Shown here piece by piece: positions 54,247-64,000 of a stretch of DNA of 64,000 bases. Within the stretch, counting starts at the first letter, position 1. Each line of letters opens with the position of its first letter. Both the position numbers and the translations under genes were made by a program. Source of the stretch: Perkinsus olseni (lineage: Eukaryota > Perkinsozoa > Perkinsida > Perkinsidae); the NCBI GenBank assembly GCA_013115135.1, contig JABANP010000223.1, forward strand, positions 1-64,000, in the 5' to 3' direction. The notes below the pieces were generated by a model, which made no database searches, was not told the DNA's origin, and saw nothing but the letters and a program-made list of their open reading frames with translations.

Positions 54247-55869
54247 CTACTGTGGTTGACCTCTTGGAGCTCCTCCCGGTATCTGGAGCAGCCGCAAGTC
54301 GTGACCAGGTAAGTTTGATTCCATCAGTAGAACTCCGATAACATGAACGCATTTCCCGCTCCTCCCAGAATAGCAATTGCATTGGTATCTTGGTGTTGAT
54401 CTTTGGACCACAGTCACATTCTTGTTCAGAGATAAGTACTCTTCCCAATCAGTCCATGCGGTTACCGTCTCAGAATGATACTTCCTCGCGAATTCACTCA
54501 TCTTTTTGTCCAGCTCGTCCGTACCCTTCCGACACACTGATATCATCCCGCTAGATGGAATATAGTAGGTAGCGGAATCCTCGCTGATGTAGATGTGTTG
54601 CGCGGGCCGACTCCTTGTCCAATTTGACCCTGCGATAGCGATGCTCCTCTCCACAGGTTTCTCGGCCGTTCCTCTTTGCGCATCCATTGCGGCGTTGGCT
54701 TCGTGGCGTCTGCTATAATAGAAGCACGCATTGGTCTGCTGGGCAACCAACTCTGCTATCGATGAGCCTGGGATGATGAGACCTGACATAGACGTCGAGA
54801 TGAATACTACTACTACCACAACTACTACTATGACAATGACTACTACTATGACAACGACTACTACTATGACAACGACAACTACTATGACAACGGCTACTAC
54901 TATGACAACGGCTACTACTATGACAACGGCTACTACTATGACAACGGCTACTACTATGACAAGGGCTACTACTATGACAACGACTACTACTACTATGACA
55001 ACGACTACTACTATGACAATGACTACTACTATGACAACGACTACTACTATGACAACGGCTACTACTATGACAACGACTACTACTATGACAGGGGCTACTA
55101 CTATGACAACGACTACTACTATGACAATGACTACTACTATGACAACGACTACTACTATGACAACGGCTACTACTATGACAACGACTACTACTATGACAGG
55201 GGCTACTACTATGACAACGGCTACTACTATGACAATGACTACTACTATGACAATGACTACTACCATGACAACGACTACTACTATGACAACGACTACTACT
55301 ATGACAACGACTACCACTATGACAACGACTACCACTATGACAACGGCTACTACTATGACAATGCCTACTACTATGACAATGACTACTACTATGACAATGA
55401 CTACTACTATGACAACGACTACTACTATGACAACGACAACTACTATGACAACGGCTACTACTATGACAATGACTACTACTATGACAACGACTACTACTAT
55501 GACAACGACAACTACTATGACAACGGCTACTACTATGACAACGGCTACTACTATGACAACGGCTACTACTATGACAACGACTACTACTATGACAAGGGCT
55601 ACTACTATGACAACGACTACTACTATGACAACGGCTACTACTATGACAATGACTACTACTATGACAACGTCTACTACTACTACTACTACTACTACTACGA
55701 CAACGACAACTACTATGACAACGGCTACTACTATGACAACGGCTACTACTATGACAACGGCTACTACTATGACAACGACTACTACTATGACAAGGGGCTA
55801 CTACTATGACAACGACTACTACTATGACAACGGCTACTACTATGACAATGACTACTACTATGACAACGT

Positions 55870-55900
<31 letters not shown>

Positions 55901-58254
55901 GACAACGATAACTACTATGACAACGATAACTACTATGACAACGACTACTACTATGACAACGGCTACTACTATGGCAACGACTACTACTATGACAACGGCT
56001 ACTACTATGACAACGACTACTACTATGACAATGAATACTACTATGACAATGACTACTACTATGACCACGACTACTACTATGACAATGACTACTACTATGA
56101 CAACGACTACTACTATGACAACGGCTACTACTATGACAACGGCTACTACTATGACAACGGCTACTACTATGACAACGGCTGCTACTATGACAACGGCTGC
56201 TACTATGACAACGACTACTACTATGACAATGACTACTACTATGACAACGATTACTACTATGACAACGGCTACTACTATGACAACGACTACTACTATGACA
56301 ACGACTACTACTATGACAACGACAACTACTATGACAACGACTACTACTATGACAATGACTACTACTATAACAATGACTACTACTATGACAATGACTACTA
56401 CTATGACAACGACTACTACTACTATGACAACGATAACTACTATGACAACGATAACTACTATGACAACGATAACTACTATGACAACGACAACTACTATGAC
56501 AACGACTACTACAGTGACAACGACTACTACAGTGACAACGACAACTACTATGACAACGACTACTACTATGACAATGACTACTACTAGTGCAGCTACTCAA
56601 CCTGACTCGAGCTATCACCTGCTTTGAGTGCACGATTAACGCCTTCATTTGCATTATTCTGCCTTTTCCAGTTGTAAGGCACCTGCTAGGGGATATATGT
56701 CGCTACTAAGCTGTGGTTTATTACATTATTGGGGCAGCCTTGTGCCCAAAAGCAGTGCCTGCGGACCCAGTTATCCAGCCAGTAGTCTACGAGCCCTTGG
56801 TGCGCCACCCTCCAAGATCTGGCTAGGAGAATGCAAGCTGCGCGGAAGTGAGCTTCGTTTGGAGTAGCCTGGACGCTTCTGACTGCTAGTCGGAAGGACT
56901 CCCTTTCAGATTCAACCCATTCCTGGCTGTCTTTGCCCTGGCCGCGGATATGCTTGACGCTCGCCTTAGCAACGTTATCTGCCATATGTTTATGGCAGTA
57001 CAGCCGCACGTTGTTCGCCTGTTGGTCGTCAACCCAATTCAAGTCGGCGTCCAAACCCTTCCTGAATGGACCATGTACCTGTAAGACTGCATTTTTCTGC
57101 AAGATTGTTCCTTGGCCGAAAACCATGGTAGCAATCTTGCCTACCGGAGAGTTGAGTTTTCATGAGTGATTGCAACTGCACGAGAGTGTAACCGAACCCG
57201 TTAATGATACCTTTTTGAACGCTTTCGTAAAAGCGTCCGCACCATCCGCTAACAATATCCATGGATGGTGGTTAATATGTAACTTCTCGCACCAGCCTTT
57301 GATGCCGTCCAACGCCGCATGAACAGAGATAGCGTCTTGCTTCGCCGAAAATCCAATACAGAGTAATTTGAATCTTCCATCTTCATCGTGGGTGCCCACC
57401 AACAAGGTGGCACAACCGACCCACGTTAGGTCGTTAGTGTGGTCCATCACAAGCATAGGACAATCGGCAAAAGCTTTCAGAAGACCAGCCGTGGAGAAAT
57501 AGGCATAGAACTCTTGGCTATTCCCAATGGACGAGCATAGACAGATTGGGTCGTGATCGGTAGCCGGCTCGGTAGATATAGAATCTATGTATTCTTTAAG
57601 CTCGATAAAGGTTTTGCCGAGCCCTCTAGCCAAATTCTCATCATTTCGAGTCTTAGATCGTCTTGTATAGACTTGTTGGCGAACCGCATCCGAAGGCTCA
57701 ATCAACCCCTTCCGAGTGAGTTTTGCGATAGTAGCCACAGCTGGTACATTCGCCCGCACATCTTCGTCTATCTCCTCTTTAGCTTCGAGCGAAAGTGGTT
57801 CCAATCCAAGTTTGATACCAGGGAAGGCCTGATGCTCCTCGTGTGTGAGCGGCAGTTCAAGGTGGTATGTGCTATCTGGATTTTTCACCAGGAATATGGT
57901 ATAGTTGCATGAACGCCAGCCATGCTTCTTGTGATAAGGACACCGGTATGTAAAGACCACCTGGTTCATTTTGCTCCTCACGGTAGTATCCTTGTAGTGC
58001 AGTTGAAGGGTACGCAGACCGAGCTTTTTGTTCGCTTCGACGAGAGCCTCCTCCTTATTGCTGAATGAACCGAACACCTGGCGCTTAGGGGGTGGTCGAT
58101 ACGGGGTTCCATGACCATTCATATCTTCGACATTTTCGTCGTCGTTGTGGTGTTGCAATGCGCTGTCATCGCTCGATCGTGAGGCATCCGAGCTCCTAGA
58201 GCGACTAATTTCTTCCCTTAAAAGTTGTCGAAATTCCTCCTTGTTCATATTCAA
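54247..58254 (-). CDS. MULE-type (Mutator-like) transposase with SWIM zinc finger, 4 exons
   Basis: Exons 57211-58254, 56725-57135, 56619-56682 and 54247-54768; introns 57136-57210 (75 nt), 56683-56724 (42 nt) and 54769-56618 (1850 nt), all frame-consistent. The N-terminus has a FAR1/WRKY-like zinc domain (VVFTYRCPYHKKHGWRSCNY then H-x-H-like EHQ). The catalytic triad is apparent: VMDHTNDLTW, LLADGADAFTK and, on the 64-nt exon, QNNANEGVNRALKA. The last exon holds the SWIM finger YQCNCYSGRSGKCVHVIGVL (C-x-C-x6-C-x-H). I could not identify terminal inverted repeats, so it may be a domesticated or immobilised copy. Confidence 0.85.
54804..56587. repeat. 18-bp minisatellite, ~99 units, filling the largest intron of the MULE gene
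   Basis: The unit is TACTACTATGACAACGAC with variants (GGC, GACAAT, GACAGGGGC). It leaves only about 30 nt of intron on each side. A 198-bp higher-order block (from about 55591) is repeated from about 55790 with one extra G, including a distinctive run of TAC triplets. The repeat is open in nearly all frames, so the long Thr-, Tyr/Asp-, Val- and Ser-rich ORFs over it are not evidence of protein. Confidence 0.97.
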
Positions 58255-60457
58255 TAATAGAGCCTGACTTCAATCAACCGTACTCGGAACCTCGCAAGAG
58301 CGCTCCCTCTCTCAAATTCCCCAAATATACGGATATTCAGATTTTGCTAGCTCGGTCGATTGAAGTATTCGTGACTCGTCACCCTCTCCCTACCGGACGT
58401 GTCTGAAGAACTGCCTATGTAAGGTCACATGCATTGCAGACTATTGACGATATTATTGCGAGCGTGGGAGACGCAGTCATGATTCTAAATCGTGATCGAA
58501 CGATGTGCTAATCGCGAAGACCCAACTGAGTACGACTATGACGATTATTTGTTGATGATTAAATATATAGCCTTGACCGACTGATCATTCCCACTTAGCG
58601 GAATTGACTACTCAACGAGACTCATGATCCATGATTGTAATGCAGACAACAAGGGGATGTCTGTTACGGATATACGCAATCTGAAGTTAAAATACCACCT
58701 TGCTTACCGTGAGCAGGGCGGTACGATATCGCGCATGAAAGAATGAGCTTGTTGAGGGGCATGATTTGCCGAACCCCAGGGGGCTTGATACCGAGAGTAT
58801 CCTGAAGTGGAAGGAAGATGCCTTACGATCATCATGGAATGATGTACAATCTGACTTCCATGTGAATCTGACTGTGAGATTTGGGCACAGACTGTGACTG
58901 TGCCGCGCAGTCGTGACTCGCGGTTCGTGATGGTTTGTCAAGCATTGGGATTGTATGCGTTTTAGTGGATTCCGCTACCCTGGTTTGCCGACCCTCTGCC
59001 TTCTCAGTCACCCCAGTACCCCTTCTTCGGGAACGATTACTACTCTTTTGTTGACTTCTAAGTTAGAAGTTCTAACATGCTGAAGCACAACAAGTCCGTA
59101 GAAACAGTCTACACGCACTACTTCACTACAATACCCCGACCGACTATGCATATGCATAACATCACCGTCACGCTCCACGAAATAATTTCACGGTCACTTA
59201 CGAAGGCACACTATGGATAGTCGACACTGAGCCAGTGTCACCGACAGTGTCACGCTGTCTTTGTCAAATTGTGTGGAATGGCCATTTTCAGTGCTTCCAG
59301 AGAGGCCTCGCTTATGGGGCGGTCCCTAACGAAAGGAGGCGTTAAGGGAGCCATATCTGTAAAGCTATATCAACAAGCGAGAGTTTCATCCCATCCCCAA
59401 CACGAGCCTGATTTCATTATTATGTGCAAAATGGCGCGATGCCATCAGTTGGCAAACCGATGGCTCACTGAGCGGCGGAAGCCGCTTCGTACTCATGTAA
59501 TTATCGATGACTCATGTAAGACGAGGTCGATGAAGGCGCAGAATGCCACATCGTATGCGTGTAACTGTGTAAGGGGCATACTTACTGGCGAGACAGCGCA
59601 ACTTCAATTAATGGTGCGAGGACAACCGTTCTCAGCTCCCCACACCAGAGTTGCAATCAAGAAAGTTAAGCTCAAGCTTTGTTGAAAGATCGACTACGCC
59701 AAAGGACATTCGACAAGTCAGATCAGCGGATCAATGACGGTACTCAGCATCCGGTTTCGTGACTGTCGACAGTAGACAACCAGGCATGTAGTTCATTGAT
59801 GCAGGGATGCGTGGGGTTCACCTACGGAAACCTCGTATGTCAAGGGAGAGCCCCTCTGCGGGGGCTGGATCCCAGTCGCTGGAGGCTTCCCACCTTGACT
59901 CTCGCATCAGAGTCCACCGCGAGAACAGGCGGAGTCTCGTCAATTTGCGATGAGCTGATGATCTTCGCATTGCCGATCAGCAAGAGCGTCTGTGAGGCTT
60001 CGAGCTCGCCTCTACTACGAGTGAGTCGGCAGATAGCTCGAATGGCGTCCTAAACTTACCGGTGAGCCCAGCCCGTGACCTGGATGACTCCAGTTTGATC
60101 CTCGATCATGATGTTCGTCCCGCGACCAGCATCAGCTCCGTGATCGGCGCCCTGAAGTAGACTCCAAACCTTAGTCTTAGCCAGGCCGATCCGCTGGTCT
60201 CACTTCCCGGACAACAACGCCGCGTACATCTACTCTGGTTCTGCCCTCTGACGCGAGTTCCGGGATGGACGCGATATCCCGTAACCTGATATTCGGGTAG
60301 GCACCGGTCGCGCAATCCGGAAGAATCGAAAGGCATTACTTGTATATAGACGTTGGGAGATGGCAATCTTGAGCACCTTCAATCCTCACGTTAGGGGAGT
60401 TAATGGCTAACTAAAAGGGCTGAGAGCTTAGCAGAATCCTCATCAATGTAACGTGTC
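58255..60457. other. Long stretch with no supported gene
   Basis: The largest ORF (59269-59685, plus) has no motif. A perfect small palindrome ACTTCTAAgTTAGAAGT lies near 59060. Confidence 0.4.
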
Positions 60458-61486
60458 TCAGACCTCGGAAGCACCATCGGGATTGAAGCTCTTGTTGGCA
60501 GGTTTAATCACGATTCCCCGACTTGACTGCATGATGTACACGTTACCCGGCTTGATCTTCGGCGAGAACTCAGCACAAGCCTGAAAACAACACCAGATAG
60601 AAATCAAGGGCGATTTTCGACTACTCGTTCATCAGACATCTTCGCATAACACAGGCAGCCAGCCAACCTGAAGTTCCCAACGGTACCTTATCCCAGCATA
60701 CCGCCTTGATCCACCCTCCTTTCGAATCCACTAACTGCATGGTGAAGAACTCCCCGTCAGCACCCACACGCGCTTTGTGAAAAGTGCGACGGGGAGTTCT
60801 TTCGACCACTCGCACTTTCACCGTCCACCTGCGAAGAGAACGAAACGATATCGTGATACGCGGTCGTGGTCATATGTTGCTCACTCTTCTTTGAGGCCTG
60901 GAACAAGGGACTTCAGCGGTCTGTATAGCTCCCCATCCTTCGACGGCTCATGTTGAATCTGAGATTCATTTGCCTTGGGCTTGTCCTTCGCAACGTCAGC
61001 ATCTGCGCTGCTCGACGATCTCGCGTAGCTGACAAAAACCAGATACTATCTGGCAGATAGTCCCGGCTGTTGCTAAGCTGATCAGGAATGATGTTCTCCC
61101 CTGTCACCCTCACCCTTGTTGCGGAACTGCCTGGCTCTCTCGAGTGTGCGGCAGATGGGGGGCGCTCACCGCCTCCACCGTGAACCGGCCGCTTCGAGGA
61201 CTCTGTACCGTTCTCGCCGCGAAGTCACACGACGCCCAGCCTCTCTTGTTGGCGAAAGTACAGACGTATCTCCGTATGCGAGCGCCACCCTTGACGCAAT
61301 ACTCGCCGCCCTTCGACCGCATAGAACACCCCGCGAATTCTTCCATTGCTTTTCGAGCGCTGCTCTCATCGGGGAAGTTCGCTTCGAGCTCTCGGACGTA
61401 ATTCTTCGGACGGCATGGCACCGTGGTATCTGACTCGCCAACTTCAGGCCGTGTACTTTGTATGCGAGGCTGGATCCCCACTTTCA
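60458..61486 (-). CDS. Fusion gene: FAR1/MULE-like zinc domain spliced to a replication protein A OB fold
   Basis: Exons 61114-61486 (5' exons beyond unknown), 60885-61028, 60687-60828 and 60458-60580; introns 61029-61113 (85), 60829-60884 (56) and 60581-60686 (106), all keeping frame. The first exon has NFPDESSARKAMEEFAG...RRYVCTFANKRGWASCDFAA...HLPH, the C..C..H-x-H pattern also seen in the MULE transposase at 58 kb. After a charged linker comes an RPA1-type DNA-binding OB fold: YRPLKSLVPG, WTVKVRVVER, FFTMQLVDSKGGWIKAVCW, FSPKIKPGNVYIM, VIKPANKSFNPDG. RPA1 normally has more OB folds after this. The stop at 60458 ends it early, or an unfound exon follows. Confidence 0.72.
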
Positions 61487-62300
61487 CTGTTCGAAGACTT
61501 GTCTGGCGTTGTGAGATCTATGACCATCCGTGAGTCTGGTATGATTACATATGAAGCGAACTACAAGAGCAACGACTGGAAGTTCCCTGTGTTTCTCCGA
61601 GATGGCGACCAACACAAGGCGAGCATGATTGAGAAGCATTGCACCAGGGGCCTTCACGCCAGTTTTTCTCTAGGATCCGCACTTACACCCCATCCCCTCC
61701 CGCTGATAACTAACAACCCAAGACGATTATGGTTGCCAAAAGCGGCGATGGTAGCGGTGGTAGTTGATGTAAATATAACAATGTTCCATATTCATTACCG
61801 TCCACTCCTGCAGCTGCTGCATCGAGCCGCTTGTAGCCTCTGCTGAGTAGTTCACAGCGACCAGTCTCAGGCTTGAAAACAACACTCACGGCGTGGAGTA
61901 CGCGAGCCACGTCCGCCTCCTTGGGCTCCCTACAGTTCCCAAACGGCATGTCCGTGACGATCTAGTCGATGCTGTCTTCATCTGCCGTACATGTTTTATT
62001 GAGAGGAATCAACCGGGTAACCAGATCCTGGTTCCAGTGATGTTTAACATCACTGAACTGAGAATCGAGGATCAGAACTGTCATGAGCGTAATTCTCTAC
62101 GCTAATCATGTACCCATCTCCAAAACCGTGAAACACAACTGTACATGGTCGAGGAAAAAGACGTGCAGAAGCGTGAGTATGATCGCCCAAATAGCGACCA
62201 GATCTAGTATCGCGTAGCTCCCGTCCACAGTGGACGGTCCACTCCGGACGGGGCTGGGCGATGATTGAATCCGGACACAATGGGCAATGATTGAATGCGA
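61487..62300. other. No firm gene
   Basis: It may contain 5' exons of the fusion gene. A minus-strand frame near 61890-61950 (MPFGNCREPKEADVARVLHA) ends at a GTGAGTG donor and could be an exon. Confidence 0.35.
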
Positions 62301-63119
62301 CTAGGGGAAAGAAACATCCCTCACGTTTATGACTCTTGGTAAAGAAACCACGGATTCGTCATCGCCGAAGTACTCCAACGGGTACCGCCAAGTGATCGGC
62401 TCCCCTCGCGAGATCTCCCTGATCGCCCTCACAGCGACACCACCTCTCAGGCCATGAAACCGAGTGTTAGGGCGATCAGAGTGATTCACCAAATACCACA
62501 AGTCTCCGCTGCCGACCGGGTCCGCTAAATCAAATTCAGAGTTGTAGTACACCGATAGGCGGTCACTGCCGGCTGTTGCCATCAGTAAGTAGGAGTCTTC
62601 TGGGGGATCACGGCGGAGAAATTCCTCAGGTACTCCTGCTCCGGTAACCCGAAATTTTTGAGAAGATGATACACTCCCCTTGCTCGAACACCCGAGAGGC
62701 CACAAGAACCCGACCACAAACTTCATGACGCACTACTCGAAGCCCCATAGCTTCTAGGAAAGGCCGATGGATACGATCTAGGGGACTAGGTGGCAGGCTC
62801 ATTACCGTTTGGCGGGTGCCACTACCCCAGTGCACTCCATCCTCAGTGCTCAGAGACCCACATTCCGCCATGATTAGATGAGTGGCCGAGAGTCCTTCGA
62901 CGAGAACCAACTGAGCCGGGCATTTCGGGAAGTTAGTAGACAGGTTGCGAGCTTCAAGTCTCGGTGGACTCCTGTCTGGCTGGAGCCCGGGAGCGGCGTC
63001 CGAAACCTAGAATAGGTCGATGAGTAATCAAGCTTACTCAGATCGTCCTTCTAACCCACCTGTTGAGCCGTATCCACCTGACGCTCGGCATATTCCTTAG
63101 GATCTCTTACTGACCGCCC
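62301..63119 (-). CDS. SET-domain protein (probable protein-lysine methyltransferase), 3' exons
   Basis: Exons 63060-63119, 62673-63006 and 62301-62633; introns 63007-63059 (53) and 62634-62672 (39). The SET fold is seen as LEAMGLRVVRHEVCGRVLVA...FEQGECI at its start and LWYLVNHSDRPNTRF...IREISRGEPITWRYP at the catalytic end. The usual NHSC is NHSD here, so the zinc-linked cysteine is replaced. The terminal Tyr (WRYP) is kept. Upstream, a further coding exon (DAEERLRRAAVVQRALDDLR) ends at the 63174 donor. Confidence 0.72.
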
Positions 63120-63277
63120 CTGAGAAGTGTGACGCGCCTCACAGCCTACGAGTGGGAGGCTGCGAAGCTCCTACCTGTGCATTCCGGAGATCGTCGAGCG
63201 CCCTCTGAACAACTGCTGCCCTCCTGAGCCTTTCCTCTGCGTCGAGCATTCCAGCGAGCGGGAGTCCTGCCAACGCG

Positions 63278-63739
63278 CTAGTTCAACTCAGCGATGTTCA
63301 ACTGCTGGTCAGCTGCCGAGATCAGTGAAACACCGGCGAAAACCCTCTCACCTTGAACAGAAATTTTCCCTGTGACCTGTTCTTCTTCGACTGTCAAGGC
63401 GTCCTCCTCGGCATTCTCGTCTGATGTCGAAACGGCGATGGAGACGGACGTGGTAGTTGGCTGGTTGATGTTCGAAGCCGAGGATGGCACTTCGAAGCCA
63501 GTCCGCTCCGAGTTCAAGGTGCATTTCTCTTCTATCCAGTCAAGATCGAGAAGTCCACCAGATGCGAAGACGACTTGGAGCAGTCGGCCCTGAAACACTT
63601 CTCTCATGCCCACTGCAGCACTCAGCCGATAGTTGGCGTACCTTGTTGAATCGCTTCCTACACTTTCGCTCAACCCTTGCCCTGAGCAGTAAGTAATACG
63701 GCGGCCGGTTACGTTTTCGGAACAGCGATAGAGCCTCAT
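63278..63739 (-). CDS. Hypothetical ORF, possibly the 5' part of the SET gene
   Basis: A 153-codon frame (MREVFQGRLLQVVFASGG...DENAEEDALTVEEEQVTGK). It is on the same strand and directly upstream of the SET exons, but a stop at 63278 and a frame change before DAEERLRR prevent a clean join. Confidence 0.4.
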   Translation of the reverse strand: MRLYRCSENVTGRRITYCSGQGLSESVGSDSTRYANYRLSAAVGMREVFQGRLLQVVFASGGLLDLDWIEEKCTLNSERTGFEVPSSASNINQPTTTSVSIAVSTSDENAEEDALTVEEEQVTGKISVQGERVFAGVSLISAADQQLNIAELN

Positions 63740-64000
63740 CCAGTCTGAGAGGAGGAGTGCTATCTACACCAACTGTTGGCTATTAATACTTCTTGAATTG
63801 GTCGAATACAGTCCTGTAGTAAGTGGGGAATTGTAGACTACTGGTGATTGCTCTGTGAGAATCGATGGGCACGTGGACAGTATGCGTCGCCGCGCTCTGC
63901 GTCAGATGGCCGCAGTCTTCGCAAACGTCAACCCCAGATGATGTTGCAGGAGTATGCTGCAGCGTTCCCTATGAAAGAAGTCTCAAACGAGAGCACGTTC
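63740..64000. other. Window edge, no gene seen
   Basis: No motif-bearing frame. Confidence 0.4.

Noticed and set aside
54731..56587. 618-codon Thr/Tyr/Asp-rich protein on the plus strand, and Val- or Ser/Cys-rich ORFs on the minus strand
   Set aside because: All are readings of the 18-bp minisatellite, which lacks stops in most frames; exon joins place it in an intron of the minus-strand gene.
54804..56587. CRISPR array
   Set aside because: Short-period tandem repeat without unique spacers, in a eukaryotic gene.
57136..57210. T-arm in the first MULE intron (GGGTTCGGTT)
   Set aside because: The loop sequence deviates from TTCRANN and no variable-loop string precedes it. Too weak to count.
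59269..59685. 138-codon ORF as a gene
   Set aside because: No motif, no signal peptide, no splice sites. The length is within chance for the many frames scanned.
59860..59895. tRNA-like string near GGCTGGATCCCAG
   Set aside because: Lacks the TTCGA loop and any spacing to an A box.

Overview
The window looks like nuclear DNA of an intron-rich, gene-dense protist. Genes lie on both strands, composition is near 50% GC, and most introns are 35-60 nt with GTRAG donors. Eukaryotic genes can be followed across splice sites: PKA catalytic subunit, cyclophilin, LisH/WD40, COPI-associated, FkbM-type methyltransferase, SET and pepsin-like protease. Short secreted families I do not recognise sit beside them. 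My best inference is an alveolate of the perkinsid type (Perkinsus-like). This rests on gene style, not on a database match, and is only moderately secure.

Layout. 74-6842: a young Ty3/gypsy LTR retrotransposon on the minus strand, with near-identical 224-bp LTRs and a TGAT target duplication, but a broken integrase end. 8-11 kb: two paralogous two-domain secreted proteins, one frame-broken. 11.9-16.6 kb: PKA catalytic subunit and a LisH/WD40 gene, both minus. 16.8-17.6 kb: an acidic repeat protein. 18.07-31.14 kb: an old tandem duplication (copy 1 about 8.5 kb, copy 2 about 4.6 kb) carrying a putative N-myristoylated acidic protein and a COPI-associated membrane protein. A 3.6-kb block with a coiled-coil gene and a secreted-protein gene is missing from copy 2, and the join sits on a 5-nt microhomology. 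31.9-36.6 kb: a secreted paralog, a cyclophilin and an FkbM-like methyltransferase. 37-50 kb: sparse small membrane proteins, a kelch fragment, a coiled-coil gene and long stretches in which I see nothing firm. 50.4-51.7 kb: an intronless aspartyl protease. 52-53 kb: dispersed and tandem repeats. 54.2-58.3 kb: a MULE-type transposase gene whose 1.85-kb intron is almost entirely an 18-bp minisatellite. 60.5-61.5 kb: a gene in which a FAR1/MULE-like zinc domain is spliced in frame to a replication-protein-A OB fold. 62.3-63.7 kb: a SET-domain gene.

The most interesting signal is distributed. Many of the short spliceosomal introns contain tRNA-derived sequence. It is usually a variable-loop plus T-arm block (AGGTC...GGTTCGANNCC), in either orientation. 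In the duplicated gene (18.7 and 27.2 kb) it is a whole 73-nt tRNA body with correctly spaced A and B boxes. I count about twenty such blocks; at least eight lie inside introns whose splice sites I can place from protein continuity or strong consensus. Two further short motifs (TACCACTCC and AGCTAGAGGTGTCAGAA) also recur mainly in introns. The simplest reading is that tRNA-derived mobile units have served as a source of introns (introner-like elements). The retrotransposon here, primed by a tRNA and so handling tRNA 3' ends, is a candidate enzyme source.

Several otherwise convincing genes contain single-base frame breaks. Assembly indels, pseudogenes and unrecognised tiny introns cannot be separated from sequence alone, so exon boundaries are stated only where the reading frame decides them.
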